From the NCBI GenBank assembly GCA_022649305.1, contig JALCNW010000001.1:121622-185621 (forward strand): 64,000 nt of DNA, read 5' to 3'. Made by a program: the position numbers and the translations under genes. The notes below the pieces were generated by a model. That model saw nothing but the letters and a program-made list of their open reading frames with translations, had not been told where the DNA came from and searched no databases. Shown here in pieces: positions 24,196 through 33,040 of this stretch (position 1 is its first letter; each line of letters begins with the position of its first letter). This stretch comes from Enterobacter sp. (GTDB lineage Bacteria; Pseudomonadota; Gammaproteobacteria; Enterobacterales; Enterobacteriaceae).

Positions 24196-25566
24196 ATGGC
24201 TTACCAGACAGTGAATCCTGCTAACAACCAGCTGATCAAAGAGTATCCATCCCACACTGATAAAGACATCGAAGTGGCGCTGAAAACGGCGGACGCGCTC
24301 TATCATTCTGACTGGGCGAAAGGCGACATCGCGCCACGTCTGTCAGTGCTGCATAAGCTGGCGGATCTTATCGACAGCCGCACCGAAGCGTTGGCTAAAA
24401 TCGCCAGCGTGGAGATGGGGAAACTGATTGAGCAAAGCCGCAGCGAGGTGAAGCTCTGCGCGCAGATTGCCCGCTATTATGCCGATAACGCGAAGACATT
24501 TTTGGCTCCGGTGAAGTACAAAACTGAAATGGGTGAGGCGTGGGTGGAACACCATCCGATTGGCGTGGTGATGGCCGTTGAGCCGTGGAACTTCCCGTTT
24601 TACCAGCTCATGCGCGTACTGGCACCGAATCTGGCGGCGGGGAACCCGGTCATCGCCAAACATGCCAGCATCGTGCCGCACTGTGCCGAAGCCTTTGCCC
24701 ACCTTGTTCGTGAGGCGGGTGCGCCGGACGGTGCGTGGACGAACTTGTTTATCTCTTCGGATCAGGTCGCAAATATCATCGCCGATCCGCGCGTGCAGGG
24801 TGCAGCGCTGACAGGATCCGAGAAGGCCGGTAGCGTGGTTGCCGCGCAGGCCGCGAAGCACATTAAAAAATCGACACTCGAACTGGGCGGCAACGATGTG
24901 TTCGTGGTGCTGGACGATGCCGACCTGGAAAAAGCGGTGAAGATTGGCGTCAATGCGCGACTCGCTAACGCCGGACAGGTATGTACTGCTGCTAAGCGTT
25001 TTATTCTGCATGAAAAAATTGCTGAGCAGTTCCTGACGAAATTTACCGAGGCGTTCCGCGAAGTGAAGATTGGCGACCCGCTGGATGAGAAAACCACGCT
25101 GGGGCCGCTTTCTTCAAAAGACGCGCTGGAAACGCTGACTAAGCAAGTCAACGAGGCGGTGAAAAACGGCGCGAAACTGCATGTCGGCGGCAAGCCGGTG
25201 CAGCGCGAGGGTAGCTTCTTCGAACCGACAATCCTGACCCATATCTCGCGTGAGAATCCGGCGTACTTCGAAGAGTTCTTCGGGCCGGTGGCGCAGGTTT
25301 ACGTGGTGAAAAGCGATGACGAAGCTGTCGCGCTGGCGAACGATTCCCACTACGGTCTGGGGGGCGCAGTGTTCAGTAAAGACATTGAGCGCGCGAAGAA
25401 AATGGCCTCGCGGATTGAAACCGGAATGGTCTATATCAACTGGCTGACCGATACCGCAGCGGAACTGCCGTTTGGCGGAGTGAAGCGTTCGGGTTACGGG
25501 CGTGAGCTGTCGGATCTGGGCATTAAAGAGTTCGTGAACCAGAAGCTGGTGGTCGTTCACAAGTAA
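24196..25566 (+). CDS. NAD-dependent succinate-semialdehyde-type dehydrogenase
   Basis: A 456-residue aldehyde dehydrogenase. The catalytic Cys is C263 (NAGQVCTAAKRF), the general base E229 (LELGGND), and the proline-tryptophan-asparagine motif EPWNFPFYQ is near 129. The length and the sequence of the C-terminal end (ELPFGGVKRSGYGRELSDLG) fit NAD-dependent succinate-semialdehyde dehydrogenases of the Sad/GabD2 type, but the aldehyde substrate is not proven. AAGGAGA precedes the ATG. Monocistronic, with a strong terminator after it. Confidence 0.85.
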   Translation: MAYQTVNPANNQLIKEYPSHTDKDIEVALKTADALYHSDWAKGDIAPRLSVLHKLADLIDSRTEALAKIASVEMGKLIEQSRSEVKLCAQIARYYADNAKTFLAPVKYKTEMGEAWVEHHPIGVVMAVEPWNFPFYQLMRVLAPNLAAGNPVIAKHASIVPHCAEAFAHLVREAGAPDGAWTNLFISSDQVANIIADPRVQGAALTGSEKAGSVVAAQAAKHIKKSTLELGGNDVFVVLDDADLEKAVKIGVNARLANAGQVCTAAKRFILHEKIAEQFLTKFTEAFREVKIGDPLDEKTTLGPLSSKDALETLTKQVNEAVKNGAKLHVGGKPVQREGSFFEPTILTHISRENPAYFEEFFGPVAQVYVVKSDDEAVALANDSHYGLGGAVFSKDIERAKKMASRIETGMVYINWLTDTAAELPFGGVKRSGYGRELSDLGIKEFVNQKLVVVHK

Positions 25567-25575
25567 GGGTGCAAT

Positions 25576-25605
25576 AAAAAACCTGCCGTTTGGCAGGTTT
25601 TTTTT
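25576..25605. terminator. strong bidirectional terminator
   Basis: AAAAACCTGCC-GTTT-GGCAGGTTTTTTTT between the dehydrogenase and the convergent YfaZ-like gene: a 7-bp GC-rich stem extended by A/T pairs, with a T-run on the plus strand and an A-run that serves as T-run for the minus strand. Confidence 0.9.
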
Positions 25606-25618
25606 ATCTTTCGAAAGC

Positions 25619-26164
25619 TTAGAAGCTCACGCCGCCGCCAACATAGGCACCGTCGATCAGAGTGTGGTTTGGACGACCGTCTTTGCCATCAACGCTCACG
25701 TGGCGGTAACCCACTTTCAGCGTAACAGGTTTAATTGGCGTCCAGCTTACGCCGCCGTTGGCTTCAACGTAGTTATTCACGCTGTTGTTCAGACCATTCG
25801 GTGCGACATAGCCTTCACCAAACACGTTAACGCTATCGGTAATTGCAACGTTAACACCGCCGCCGAACGGGAATGCGACACCGTTATCGCCTTTCTTCGG
25901 ACCCATATAGATAGCTTTTGCGCCAGCATTCAGCATCACCGGGCCAACTTCCAGGTTGTAACCTGCGCCAACGCCACCGGTCTGAGAACCGTCATCGGTA
26001 TTTTTGAGCCAGTTACCATCAACATAGATACCGGAAGTGGATTTACCCATTTCAACATTCAGGTTAGTGAAGTTTTTACCCTGCTCAATGCTGCCACCCA
26101 TTGCCAGTGCGGAGCCAGATACGGCGGTCAGAGCGGAAAGGATAAGGATATTAAGCTTTTTCAT
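25619..26164 (-). CDS. YfaZ-family outer membrane protein
   Basis: A 181-residue protein with a signal peptide (residues 1-21, ending ALA) and a small beta-barrel ending AYVGGGVSF with terminal Phe. The arrangement (SGIYVDGNWLKNTDDGSQTG, YVEANGGVSWTPIKPVTLKV, GYRHVSVDGKDG) parallels E. coli YfaZ. The function of the family is unknown; it may be a porin-like or structural barrel. E. coli yfaZ lies elsewhere, so this may be a paralogue. Monocistronic with a long AT-rich upstream region. Confidence 0.85.
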   Translation of the reverse strand: MKKLNILILSALTAVSGSALAMGGSIEQGKNFTNLNVEMGKSTSGIYVDGNWLKNTDDGSQTGGVGAGYNLEVGPVMLNAGAKAIYMGPKKGDNGVAFPFGGGVNVAITDSVNVFGEGYVAPNGLNNSVNNYVEANGGVSWTPIKPVTLKVGYRHVSVDGKDGRPNHTLIDGAYVGGGVSF

Positions 26165-26548
26165 GGTTTGTGCCTCGTCATCAAATTAATCTGAGGACAC
26201 CTTAACAAGCGATGTTTATGACTGCAAATGTGAGGTGGTTCGCATTTTTATGCTGGTTCTGTTAATTAAATTGAAGATTGGTGTTGGTAAAGAGTTGGTT
26301 TGCCATGACGTCAATGCGTAATGTTTCGGCGTTTAGAATAAGTTTAATTTTTTTTCTAAACAAAGCCTGAACGGGGACGGGATAATGATTCGAAATGAAT
26401 TAATTGAATTTCTAATAATTTCCAAAAATGTTTCAGTAGTCACACATTCCAACGTAAGTTTACATTTATAAGCCTAAAACATACTCAATTATGAGCTTTT
26501 TAAACGCTTAAATGCCCTCTCCCACGGGAGAGGGAACAGAATGTGTCG
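26165..26548. other. yfaZ-like / yjiA intergenic region
   Basis: A 384-bp AT-rich gap. It must hold the promoter of the YfaZ-like gene (right end of that gene at 26164) and ends with a CCCTCTCCC hairpin repeat at 26515-26534 behind yjiA. No ORF or RNA gene is evident. Confidence 0.6.
26515..26534. repeat. CCCTCTCCC palindrome, copy 1 (yjiA terminator position)
   Basis: CCCTCTCCC-AC-GGGAGAGGG, a 9-bp inverted repeat 14 bp beyond the yjiA stop. The same core recurs at 27767-27815 and 41258-41279. Confidence 0.7.
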
Positions 26549-27502
26549 CTACTTACGTAACCCCGCAAACGCCGCCCGAATCTCATCTTCCGGCAGTTCC
26601 AGGCCAATAAACACCATCACGCTACGCGGCGTTTCTTCACCCCACGGGCGATCCCAGTCGGCGCTGTACAGGCGCTGTACGCCCTGGAACAGCAGGCGGT
26701 TTGGCTCACCATCGATCCACAGCATGCCTTTGTAGCGCAGCAGTTTGTCGGCGAACGACAGCAGCAGGTTTTCCATTACGCGCGAAACGTCGCTGATATC
26801 CACCGGATAATCCAGCTCGACCACAATGGATGACACGTCGTTTTGTTTGTCGGCCATAAAGTGGAAGCGCGGCGTCGAGGTGATGTTCTCTTCGAGCATA
26901 AAACCGTTGGTGTTGAACAGCTGCGCAAGGTCGATATTACCGTGGGTGACGGTATAAATCGGCGCGCGGGCATTGATGCGGGTCAGGCGTTCGCGCAGCT
27001 TTTCAGTCTCGCCCGCAACGTCGATTTTAGTCAGCAGGATGCGGTCGGCGTAGCCAATTTGCGACTGGGCGATGGTGAACTGATTCATCTGCTCGTCGGC
27101 GTGAACGGCATCGACCAGAGCAATAACGCCGTCCAGCAGATAGCGCTGGCAGAGGATCTCATGGGAGAAAAAGGTCTGGATAATCGGGCCGGGATCGGCC
27201 ATGCCGGTACATTCGATGACCAGACGGTCGAATTCAATGTCGCCGCGATCGCGGCTGTCGAGCAGATCGAGCAGGGCGTCTTCCAGTTCGCTGGAGCGGG
27301 TGCAGCAGATGCAGCCGTTGGTCAGGGTTTTGATCTGAGTCGCGCGATCGCCAATCAGCTGGTCGTCCACCGACACTTCGCCGAATTCGTTTTCGATAAC
27401 GGCAATTTTAAAGCCGTGTTGTTCATTGAGGATGTGGCGCAGCAGGGTGGTTTTACCCGCGCCGAGAAAACCGGTGAGTAGGGTAACGGCAATCGGTGTC
27501 AT
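26549..27502 (-). CDS. yjiA: G3E/COG0523-family GTPase YjiA
   Basis: A 317-residue metal-binding P-loop GTPase. The Walker A GFLGAGKTT spans residues 11-19, the metal motif CICC residues 64-67, and there is a C-terminal CobW domain. It is nearly identical to E. coli YjiA, whose start is MNPIAVTLLTGFLGAG. G3E GTPases insert or move metals; YjiA binds zinc, cobalt and nickel in vitro, but its client is unknown. The ATG at 27502 has GGAG 7 bases upstream. It lies 11 bp after yjiX on the same strand, as in E. coli. Confidence 0.95.
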   Translation of the reverse strand: MTPIAVTLLTGFLGAGKTTLLRHILNEQHGFKIAVIENEFGEVSVDDQLIGDRATQIKTLTNGCICCTRSSELEDALLDLLDSRDRGDIEFDRLVIECTGMADPGPIIQTFFSHEILCQRYLLDGVIALVDAVHADEQMNQFTIAQSQIGYADRILLTKIDVAGETEKLRERLTRINARAPIYTVTHGNIDLAQLFNTNGFMLEENITSTPRFHFMADKQNDVSSIVVELDYPVDISDVSRVMENLLLSFADKLLRYKGMLWIDGEPNRLLFQGVQRLYSADWDRPWGEETPRSVMVFIGLELPEDEIRAAFAGLRK

Positions 27503-27512
27503 GGTCTCTCCT

Positions 27513-27716
27513 TTAGCAGCAGCGTATGCCGCCTTCTCCACTTCCGCCGTAGCGCGCTTCCTGACGCTCGCGAAAGAATTCGGTATAGGTCATGTAGGGC
27601 TTATCCGGATGGTTAGTCTTCATATGCTCAACGTAGTTGTCATAGTCCGGAATGCCAATCAGCATTTTCGCCGCCTGACCGAGGTATTTTTTTGCTTCGC
27701 CTAAGGTACCAAACAT
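27513..27716 (-). CDS. yjiX: YbdD/YjiX family protein
   Basis: A 67-residue DUF466 protein ([20 protein letters not shown], then [20 protein letters not shown], ending GGIRCC). Its paralogue YbdD partners CstA, and yjiX follows btsT, so both appear linked to pyruvate transporters. The C-terminal CC could bind metal, which fits the neighbouring G3E GTPase. Spaced 107 bp from btsT with a terminator between, and 11 bp from yjiA. Confidence 0.93.
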   Translation of the reverse strand: MFGTLGEAKKYLGQAAKMLIGIPDYDNYVEHMKTNHPDKPYMTYTEFFRERQEARYGGSGEGGIRCC

Positions 27717-27733
27717 AGCGCATCCTGGTAAGA

Positions 27734-27766
27734 AAAAGCCCGGCGAGGTGAATTCGCCGGGCTTTT
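27734..27766 (-). terminator. btsT terminator
   Basis: On the minus strand AAAAGCCCGGCGA-loop-TCGCCGGGCTTTT, a perfect 13-bp stem followed by a T-run, between btsT and yjiX. Confidence 0.85.
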
Positions 27767-27815
27767 CCCCTCACCCCGGCCCTCTCCCCAAAGGGGCGAG
27801 GGTTAGGGTGAGGGG
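27767..27815. repeat. CCCTCTCCC palindrome, long copy 2
   Basis: CCCCTCACCC at one end pairs with GGGTGAGGGG at the other, with CCCTC/GAGGG and CCCC/GGGG inside: a long GC-rich palindrome directly after the btsT stop. It is an extended version of the element at 26515-26534. Confidence 0.75.
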
Positions 27816-27823
27816 GGTGTTGA

Positions 27824-29977
27824 TTAGTGGTGTGAAGCGGTCTTCACGCCGCCTTCCGGGACCGGCACGTACGGGGTTTCTTTATCCGTACGACCGTCGG
27901 CGTTACGCACGTTCATCCAGGTTTTGATACCGTAGAAGATAATGCTGTACACCACGACCAGGAACAGAATGCTCAGACCCGCGTTGGTGTAGTTGTTCAC
28001 CACGATATGGTTCATGTTAGCCACCTGCTGCGCGGTAAGTTCACCGCCGCCTGCGGCAATTTTGTCTTTGTACTGGTTAGCCATATAGAGGAAGCCTTCC
28101 AGCTGTGGATTGGAGCTGAACAGTTTCAGACCCAGCGCCCAGGTGGTGCACAGCAGCAGCCACATAGCCGGAACCACGGTCACCCAGATGTATTTGGTGC
28201 GTTTCATTTTCACCAGTACCACGGTGCCGAGTACCAGAGCCACAGCCGCCAGCATCTGGTTAGAGATACCGAACAGCGGCCACAGGCTCTTCACGCCGCC
28301 CAGTGGATCGACCACGCCTTGATACAGCAGATAACCCCACAAACCTACGCAGCCTGCGGTACCCAGTGCGCCCGCCACCAGTGAGTCGGTTTTCTTCAGG
28401 AATGGAACGAAGTTACCGAGCAGATCCTGGAGCATAAAGCGACCCGCACGAGTACCGGCGTCCAGCGCGGTCAGGATGAACAGCGCTTCAAACAGAATAC
28501 CGAAGTGGTACCAGAAGCCCATGTCTGCCCACGGCAGCACTTTGTGGAACACGTGTGCGATACCGACGGCCAGGGTTGGTGCGCCACCGGCACGGTTCAG
28601 AATCGACGGTTCACCGATGTCTTTTGCGGTCTGCATGATTTGCTCAGGCGAAATCACAAAGCCCCAGGAACTGACGGTCGCCGCTGCATGGGCGCTGACG
28701 TCTTTCAGCTGCGCCATGATCAGCGCAGCGTTGTCGCCACCCATCTCATGCAGGTTTGGCATGGTGATGCCCAGACCTGCTGGCGGGGTGTTCATCGCGA
28801 AGTACAGACCCGGCTCGATGATAGACGCTGCAACCAGCGCCATGATCGCCACGAAGGACTCCATCAGCATCGCGCCATAACCAATAAAGCGAGCGTCGGT
28901 TTCGTTGGCCATCAGCTTTGGCGTGGTGCCAGAGGCGATAAGCGCATGGAAGCCAGACACCGCACCACAGGCGATGGTGATAAACAGGAACGGGAACATC
29001 GCGCCTTTCCACAGCGGACCGGTACCGTCGATGTACTGCGTGACCGCAGGCATTTTCAGTTCTGGGTTGATGATCACGATGCCGATCGCCAGACCGACAA
29101 TAACGCCGATTTTCAGGAACGTCGCCAGGTAATCACGTGGTGCCAGTATCAGCCAGACCGGCAGCAGCGCGGAGATAAACGCATAGCCGATTAACGCGAA
29201 GGTAATCGTGGTGTCTTTAAAGGTCAGCGCCGGGCCCCAGTAAGGGTCGTGCGCGATGATGCCACCAAAGTAAATGGAGGCAACCAGCAGAACGATACCA
29301 ATCACCGACACTTCACCGACGCGGCCAGGCCGCAGGAAGCGCATGTAGATACCCATGAACAGCGCAATCGGCACGGTTGAGCAAACGGTGAAGACGCCCC
29401 ACGGGCTTTCTGCCAGTGCTTTCACCACGATCAACGCCAGTACCGCCAGGATGATAATCATGATCAGGAAGCAGCCGAACAGGGCAATGGTACCCGGCAC
29501 GCGGCCCATCTCTTCTTTTATCATCTCACCCAGAGAAGCACCGTTACGGCGAGTCGAGATAAACAGCACCATGAAGTCCTGCACCGCACCCGCCAGTACG
29601 ACACCCGCCAGCAGCCACAAGGTCCCTGGCAGGTAGCCCATCTGCGCGGCAAGCACTGGCCCCACTAGCGGACCTGCACCGGCAATGGCAGCGAAGTGGT
29701 GGCCAAACAGCACGTAGCGGTTTGTTGGCACGTAGTTCAGGCCGTCATTGTTAATAACCGCCGGAGTGGCTCGCGTTGGGTCGAGTTTCATGACCTTCTG
29801 CGCGATGTATAAGCTGTAGTAGCGGTACGCCACCAAATAGACAGAGACTGATGCGACTACGATCCACAGGGCGCTAACGTGTTCGCCCCGGCGTAATGCG
29901 ACAACGGCAAGACAGAAAGCGCCGAGGATCCCGAGTAAAGCCCAGGGCACGTGCTTAAGTAGTTTTTTCGTATCCAT
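27824..29977 (-). CDS. btsT: pyruvate:proton symporter BtsT (YjiY)
   Basis: A 717-residue CstA-family transporter with about 18 hydrophobic segments, near identical to E. coli BtsT (TNRYVLFGHHFAAIAGAGPL, EMIKEEMGRVPGTIALFGCF). It imports pyruvate with protons, and in E. coli is induced by the BtsS/BtsR system at nutrient limitation and by cAMP-CRP. The C-terminus ends ETPYVPVPEGGVKTASHH, as in the family. A CRP site and AGYGGT repeats lie upstream. In E. coli tsr follows directly upstream; here a WYL regulator is inserted. Confidence 0.96.
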   Translation of the reverse strand: MDTKKLLKHVPWALLGILGAFCLAVVALRRGEHVSALWIVVASVSVYLVAYRYYSLYIAQKVMKLDPTRATPAVINNDGLNYVPTNRYVLFGHHFAAIAGAGPLVGPVLAAQMGYLPGTLWLLAGVVLAGAVQDFMVLFISTRRNGASLGEMIKEEMGRVPGTIALFGCFLIMIIILAVLALIVVKALAESPWGVFTVCSTVPIALFMGIYMRFLRPGRVGEVSVIGIVLLVASIYFGGIIAHDPYWGPALTFKDTTITFALIGYAFISALLPVWLILAPRDYLATFLKIGVIVGLAIGIVIINPELKMPAVTQYIDGTGPLWKGAMFPFLFITIACGAVSGFHALIASGTTPKLMANETDARFIGYGAMLMESFVAIMALVAASIIEPGLYFAMNTPPAGLGITMPNLHEMGGDNAALIMAQLKDVSAHAAATVSSWGFVISPEQIMQTAKDIGEPSILNRAGGAPTLAVGIAHVFHKVLPWADMGFWYHFGILFEALFILTALDAGTRAGRFMLQDLLGNFVPFLKKTDSLVAGALGTAGCVGLWGYLLYQGVVDPLGGVKSLWPLFGISNQMLAAVALVLGTVVLVKMKRTKYIWVTVVPAMWLLLCTTWALGLKLFSSNPQLEGFLYMANQYKDKIAAGGGELTAQQVANMNHIVVNNYTNAGLSILFLVVVYSIIFYGIKTWMNVRNADGRTDKETPYVPVPEGGVKTASHH

Positions 29978-30114
29978 AGTAAGACCTGGTTTCTAATTGA
30001 AAATGGGGGCCAGAGTTCGTTGTGAGGAAGTATTGATTAATGCTGCGGCGATCTTGCCAGATCTTCGCGCGTGTAAAGGAAGGTAAATGGGTGAGTGGTT
30101 GTTAGTGGACGTTA

Positions 30115-30140
30115 AGCGGTCAAAGGTTGAGGCGAGTGGT
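30115..30140 (-). promoter_or_regulatory. candidate BtsR direct-repeat site
   Basis: On the minus strand ACCACT and ACCGCT occur as direct repeats with a 14-base spacer (plus strand AGCGGT 30115-30120 and AGTGGT 30135-30140). As I recall, E. coli BtsR binds ACC(G/A)CT repeats spaced 13 bases, so this is a near match only. Confidence 0.4.
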
Positions 30141-30168
30141 TCAGGCTCGCCGTAAGTGGCTTATTTTA

Positions 30169-30184
30169 TGTGATTTAGATCACG
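30169..30184. promoter_or_regulatory. CRP site upstream of btsT
   Basis: TGTGATTTAGATCACG matches the CRP core TGTGA-N6-TCAC. It lies about 190 bp before btsT and overlaps the 3' end of the WYL gene. E. coli btsT is CRP dependent. Confidence 0.65.
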
Positions 30185-31088
30185 CAGATGGCGTCAGGGT
30201 GGGCGCGGTAGACACATACCCTTCCAGCGTCTCAAACAGTTTATCGCGCAGCCATTCTGGCTCTAACACCTGAATGTTCGGTAACCAGTAGAAGATGAGC
30301 GGTAGAATTTGATTTTCATGCGATGCCTGACAGCGAATCGTTGCGCCTTCGCTGGTTTCGGCAATCAGTTCCTGGTCAGGCAATAAATCACGGCGTTTGA
30401 AGTAGTGAGAAATATGACTATTAGTGAAGATTTTCACTTCGAAAGTCTCTTCGCTCACCCACGGGTCGAGGTTTTTCTCCAGTAATTCGACGGTATCACT
30501 ATCACACTCAAAAGTGTTTTTCTGGATATCAAACCAGCTTATTTGGCTCAAGGAGAAGGATTTTAACCTGCCATTTTCGGTCGCCTGTAAATACCATATG
30601 TTTTTTTTGTTAATGAGTTTGTAAGGATTGATAAGGCGTGTTTTGCCTTTATAAATCATTTTGCAAACATTGCGATTTTTAATCGATTTCTCAATAGCCG
30701 ATAAATAACGACGAATATCCCTTTGTACGGAATGTTCAGCGTCATTACTGAGAATAAGAATATGATTTTCCTCGACGCGAGACTCCAGGCGTTGCCAAAA
30801 CTCTGCCCCGCGATCGGGGAAAAAACTATCGGCATTCAGCAGGTTAGCCACCGCATTATGCAAGCCATGGCCGCTCGCGCTTTGCATCGTATGGATAAGA
30901 CAATATCGGCCGTTGCCGGTGTGCTGGACAATGGGTGAGAGCGCATTGAGATCGCGATAGACCGTTCGTTCGGTGATGTTGAATTTCTGCATCAGGTCGC
31001 TGCGATTAACCACACCGTGTAAATGCAGCTCCATAAGAATATCGACGAGTCTTTCAGCCGAGCGGCTCCGAGCCGGAATTGCCTTCAT
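30180..31088 (-). CDS. WYL-domain transcriptional regulator (YafY type)
   Basis: A 302-residue regulator. The N-terminal winged helix (about residues 8-60, RLVDILMELHLHGVVNRSDL, with ITERTVYRDLNALSPI as recognition helix) is followed by a WYL domain (KMIYKGKTRLINPYKLINKK, then IWYLQATENGRLKSFSLSQI) and a C-terminal extension. WYL proteins sense nucleic acids or small ligands and often govern DNA-damage or phage-defence genes, but no such target is adjacent. The gene is more AT-rich than its neighbours and interrupts the E. coli-like btsT-tsr order, which suggests acquisition. Confidence 0.85.
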   Translation of the reverse strand: MKAIPARSRSAERLVDILMELHLHGVVNRSDLMQKFNITERTVYRDLNALSPIVQHTGNGRYCLIHTMQSASGHGLHNAVANLLNADSFFPDRGAEFWQRLESRVEENHILILSNDAEHSVQRDIRRYLSAIEKSIKNRNVCKMIYKGKTRLINPYKLINKKNIWYLQATENGRLKSFSLSQISWFDIQKNTFECDSDTVELLEKNLDPWVSEETFEVKIFTNSHISHYFKRRDLLPDQELIAETSEGATIRCQASHENQILPLIFYWLPNIQVLEPEWLRDKLFETLEGYVSTAPTLTPSA

Positions 31089-31266
31089 TAATATTTCCGT
31101 TATTCCATTGAGATGCTCTGAATGATGCGGATTGCTCTGACAGAAACGGTCAGTGCTACAGAGACAAAAAATTTATCTTATGGATATATAACGGCGCGAT
31201 TTAGGGTAAACCTTAATATTTTTGCGAGAAGTCGCGCCATTCCCACCAAAATCAGGACGATTTTCG

Positions 31267-31293
31267 TAAAGTTTTCCCTAACCAGGCCGAAAA
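31267..31293 (+). promoter_or_regulatory. sigma-28 (FliA) promoter of tsr
   Basis: TAAAGTTT (31267-31274), an 11-base spacer, then GCCGAAAA (31286-31293): an almost perfect flagellar class 3 promoter (TAAAGTTT-N11-GCCGATAA), 31 bp before the tsr start. Confidence 0.92.
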
Positions 31294-31324
31294 TTCTGTT
31301 ATCTGTCTGATGGAAAGAGAAAAC

Positions 31325-32986
31325 ATGTTAAATCGTATCAAGATTGTCACCAGCTTGTTGCTGGTTTTGGCTATTTTCGGCCTGTTACAACTGACATCCG
31401 GTGGTCTGTTCTTTAATGCCCTGAAGCATGACAAAGAAAATTTCACCGTCCTTCAAACCATTCGCCAGCAGCAATCCACGCTTAACGGCAGCTGGGTGGC
31501 ACTGCTGCAAACCCGTAATACCCTGAACCGCGCGGGTATCCGCTACATGATGGATCAGAGCAATATCGGCAGCGGTGCAACCGTTAACGATCTGATGCAG
31601 ATTGCTTCTACGTCACTGAAGCAGGCGGAAAAAAACTGGGCTGACTACGAAGCACTGCCGCGCGACCCGCGTCAGAGCGAAAGTGCAGCGCTGGAAATCA
31701 AGCGTAACTACGATATCTACCATGGCGCGCTGGCGGAGCTAATCCAGCTATTGGGCGCAGGTAAGATTAATGATTTCTTCGATCAACCGACCCAAAGCTT
31801 CCAGGACGGTTTTGAGAAGCAGTACGTGAATTATCTGCAGCAGAACGACCATCTCTACGAAACCGCCGTGGAAGATAGCAACAGCTCTTATACTCAGGCC
31901 GTCTGGGTGTTGATTAGCGTGCTGATCGCGGTGCTGGTGGTGATCGTTGGCGTGTGGATCGGCATTAAACAGGCGTTGATTTCTCCACTGAACCGTCTGA
32001 TCGAAAGCATTCGTCATATCGCCAGCGGCGATCTGGTGAAGCGTATCGACGTTGAAGGCACTAACGAGATGGGTCAACTGGCCGATACGCTGCGTCATAT
32101 GCAGGGTGAGCTGGTGAGTACCGTAGGCGATGTGCGTAACGGCGCGAACGCGATTTACAGCGGCGCGAGCGAAATCTCTGTGGGTAACAACGATCTCTCC
32201 TCCCGTACCGAGCAGCAGGCCGCTTCGCTGGAAGAGACCGCTGCCAGCATGGAAGAGCTGACCGCAACCGTTAAGCAGAACGCCGAAAACGCCCGTCAGG
32301 CGAGTAATCTGGCGCTGAGCGCGTCCGAGACGGCGCAGAAAGGCGGGAAAGTGGTGGATAACGTGGTGCAAACCATGCGTGACATCGCGGGCAGTTCCCA
32401 GAAAATCGCTGACATTATCAGCGTGATTGACGGTATTGCTTTCCAGACCAACATTCTGGCGCTCAACGCCGCCGTAGAAGCCGCGCGTGCCGGTGAGCAA
32501 GGTCGTGGCTTTGCGGTGGTAGCGGGCGAGGTTCGTAATCTGGCACAGCGCAGCGCCCAGGCCGCACGCGAAATTAAGAGCTTGATTGAAGACTCCGTTG
32601 GCCGCGTTGAACTGGGTTCTACCCTGGTAGAAAGCGCCGGTGAAACCATGGATGAGATCGTCAATGCGGTAACCCGCGTGACCGACATTATGGGCGAAAT
32701 CGCCTCTGCGTCTGACGAGCAGAGCCGCGGTATCGACCAGGTCGGGTTGGCGGTTGCTGAGATGGATCGCGTGACCCAGCAGAACGCCTCGCTGGTGGAA
32801 GAATCCGCAGCAGCAGCAGCGGCGCTCGAAGAACAGGCGAGTCGTCTGACGCAGGCCGTTGCCGTGTTCCGCATTCAGCAGGAGCCGGGTAAAACGCGTG
32901 AGCAGTCGGGCCTTAAAACCCCGGCTCCGCTGGCGGCGCGTAAAGCAGCAGCGACCAGTTCAGGCGATAACTGGGAGACGTTCTAA
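31325..32986 (+). CDS. tsr: serine chemoreceptor Tsr
   Basis: A 553-residue methyl-accepting chemotaxis protein in the inner membrane. TM1 is residues about 10-30. The periplasmic four-helix bundle contains the serine-binding Arg64 ([18 protein letters not shown]). TM2 is at about 190-212, then comes a HAMP domain and a signalling hairpin with the conserved tip ([20 protein letters not shown]). The C-terminal NWETF pentapeptide is the tether for CheR/CheB. The ATG at 31325 is chosen over 31310 because it matches E. coli Tsr and has GGAAAGAG upstream. A FliA promoter shows that the cell is, or was, motile. Confidence 0.96.
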   Translation: MLNRIKIVTSLLLVLAIFGLLQLTSGGLFFNALKHDKENFTVLQTIRQQQSTLNGSWVALLQTRNTLNRAGIRYMMDQSNIGSGATVNDLMQIASTSLKQAEKNWADYEALPRDPRQSESAALEIKRNYDIYHGALAELIQLLGAGKINDFFDQPTQSFQDGFEKQYVNYLQQNDHLYETAVEDSNSSYTQAVWVLISVLIAVLVVIVGVWIGIKQALISPLNRLIESIRHIASGDLVKRIDVEGTNEMGQLADTLRHMQGELVSTVGDVRNGANAIYSGASEISVGNNDLSSRTEQQAASLEETAASMEELTATVKQNAENARQASNLALSASETAQKGGKVVDNVVQTMRDIAGSSQKIADIISVIDGIAFQTNILALNAAVEAARAGEQGRGFAVVAGEVRNLAQRSAQAAREIKSLIEDSVGRVELGSTLVESAGETMDEIVNAVTRVTDIMGEIASASDEQSRGIDQVGLAVAEMDRVTQQNASLVEESAAAAAALEEQASRLTQAVAVFRIQQEPGKTREQSGLKTPAPLAARKAAATSSGDNWETF

Positions 32987-32995
32987 CGTCCTGAC

Positions 32996-33017
32996 GCGCC
33001 CTGTTCAGGCAGGGCGC
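32996..33017 (+). terminator. tsr terminator
   Basis: GCGCCCTG-TTCAGG-CAGGGCGC followed by TTATTTTT, 9 bp after the tsr stop. Confidence 0.88.
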
Positions 33018-33040
33018 TTATTTTTACCGGAGCAGATGGA

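Noticed and set aside
26165..26500. Small RNA gene in the AT-rich gap before the YfaZ-like gene
   Set aside because: No stable hairpin with a T-run and no recognisable promoter pair apart from the repeat near yjiA.
31748..32500. A 250-codon minus-strand frame
   Set aside because: Antisense to tsr; low-complexity translation caused by codon bias on the other strand.
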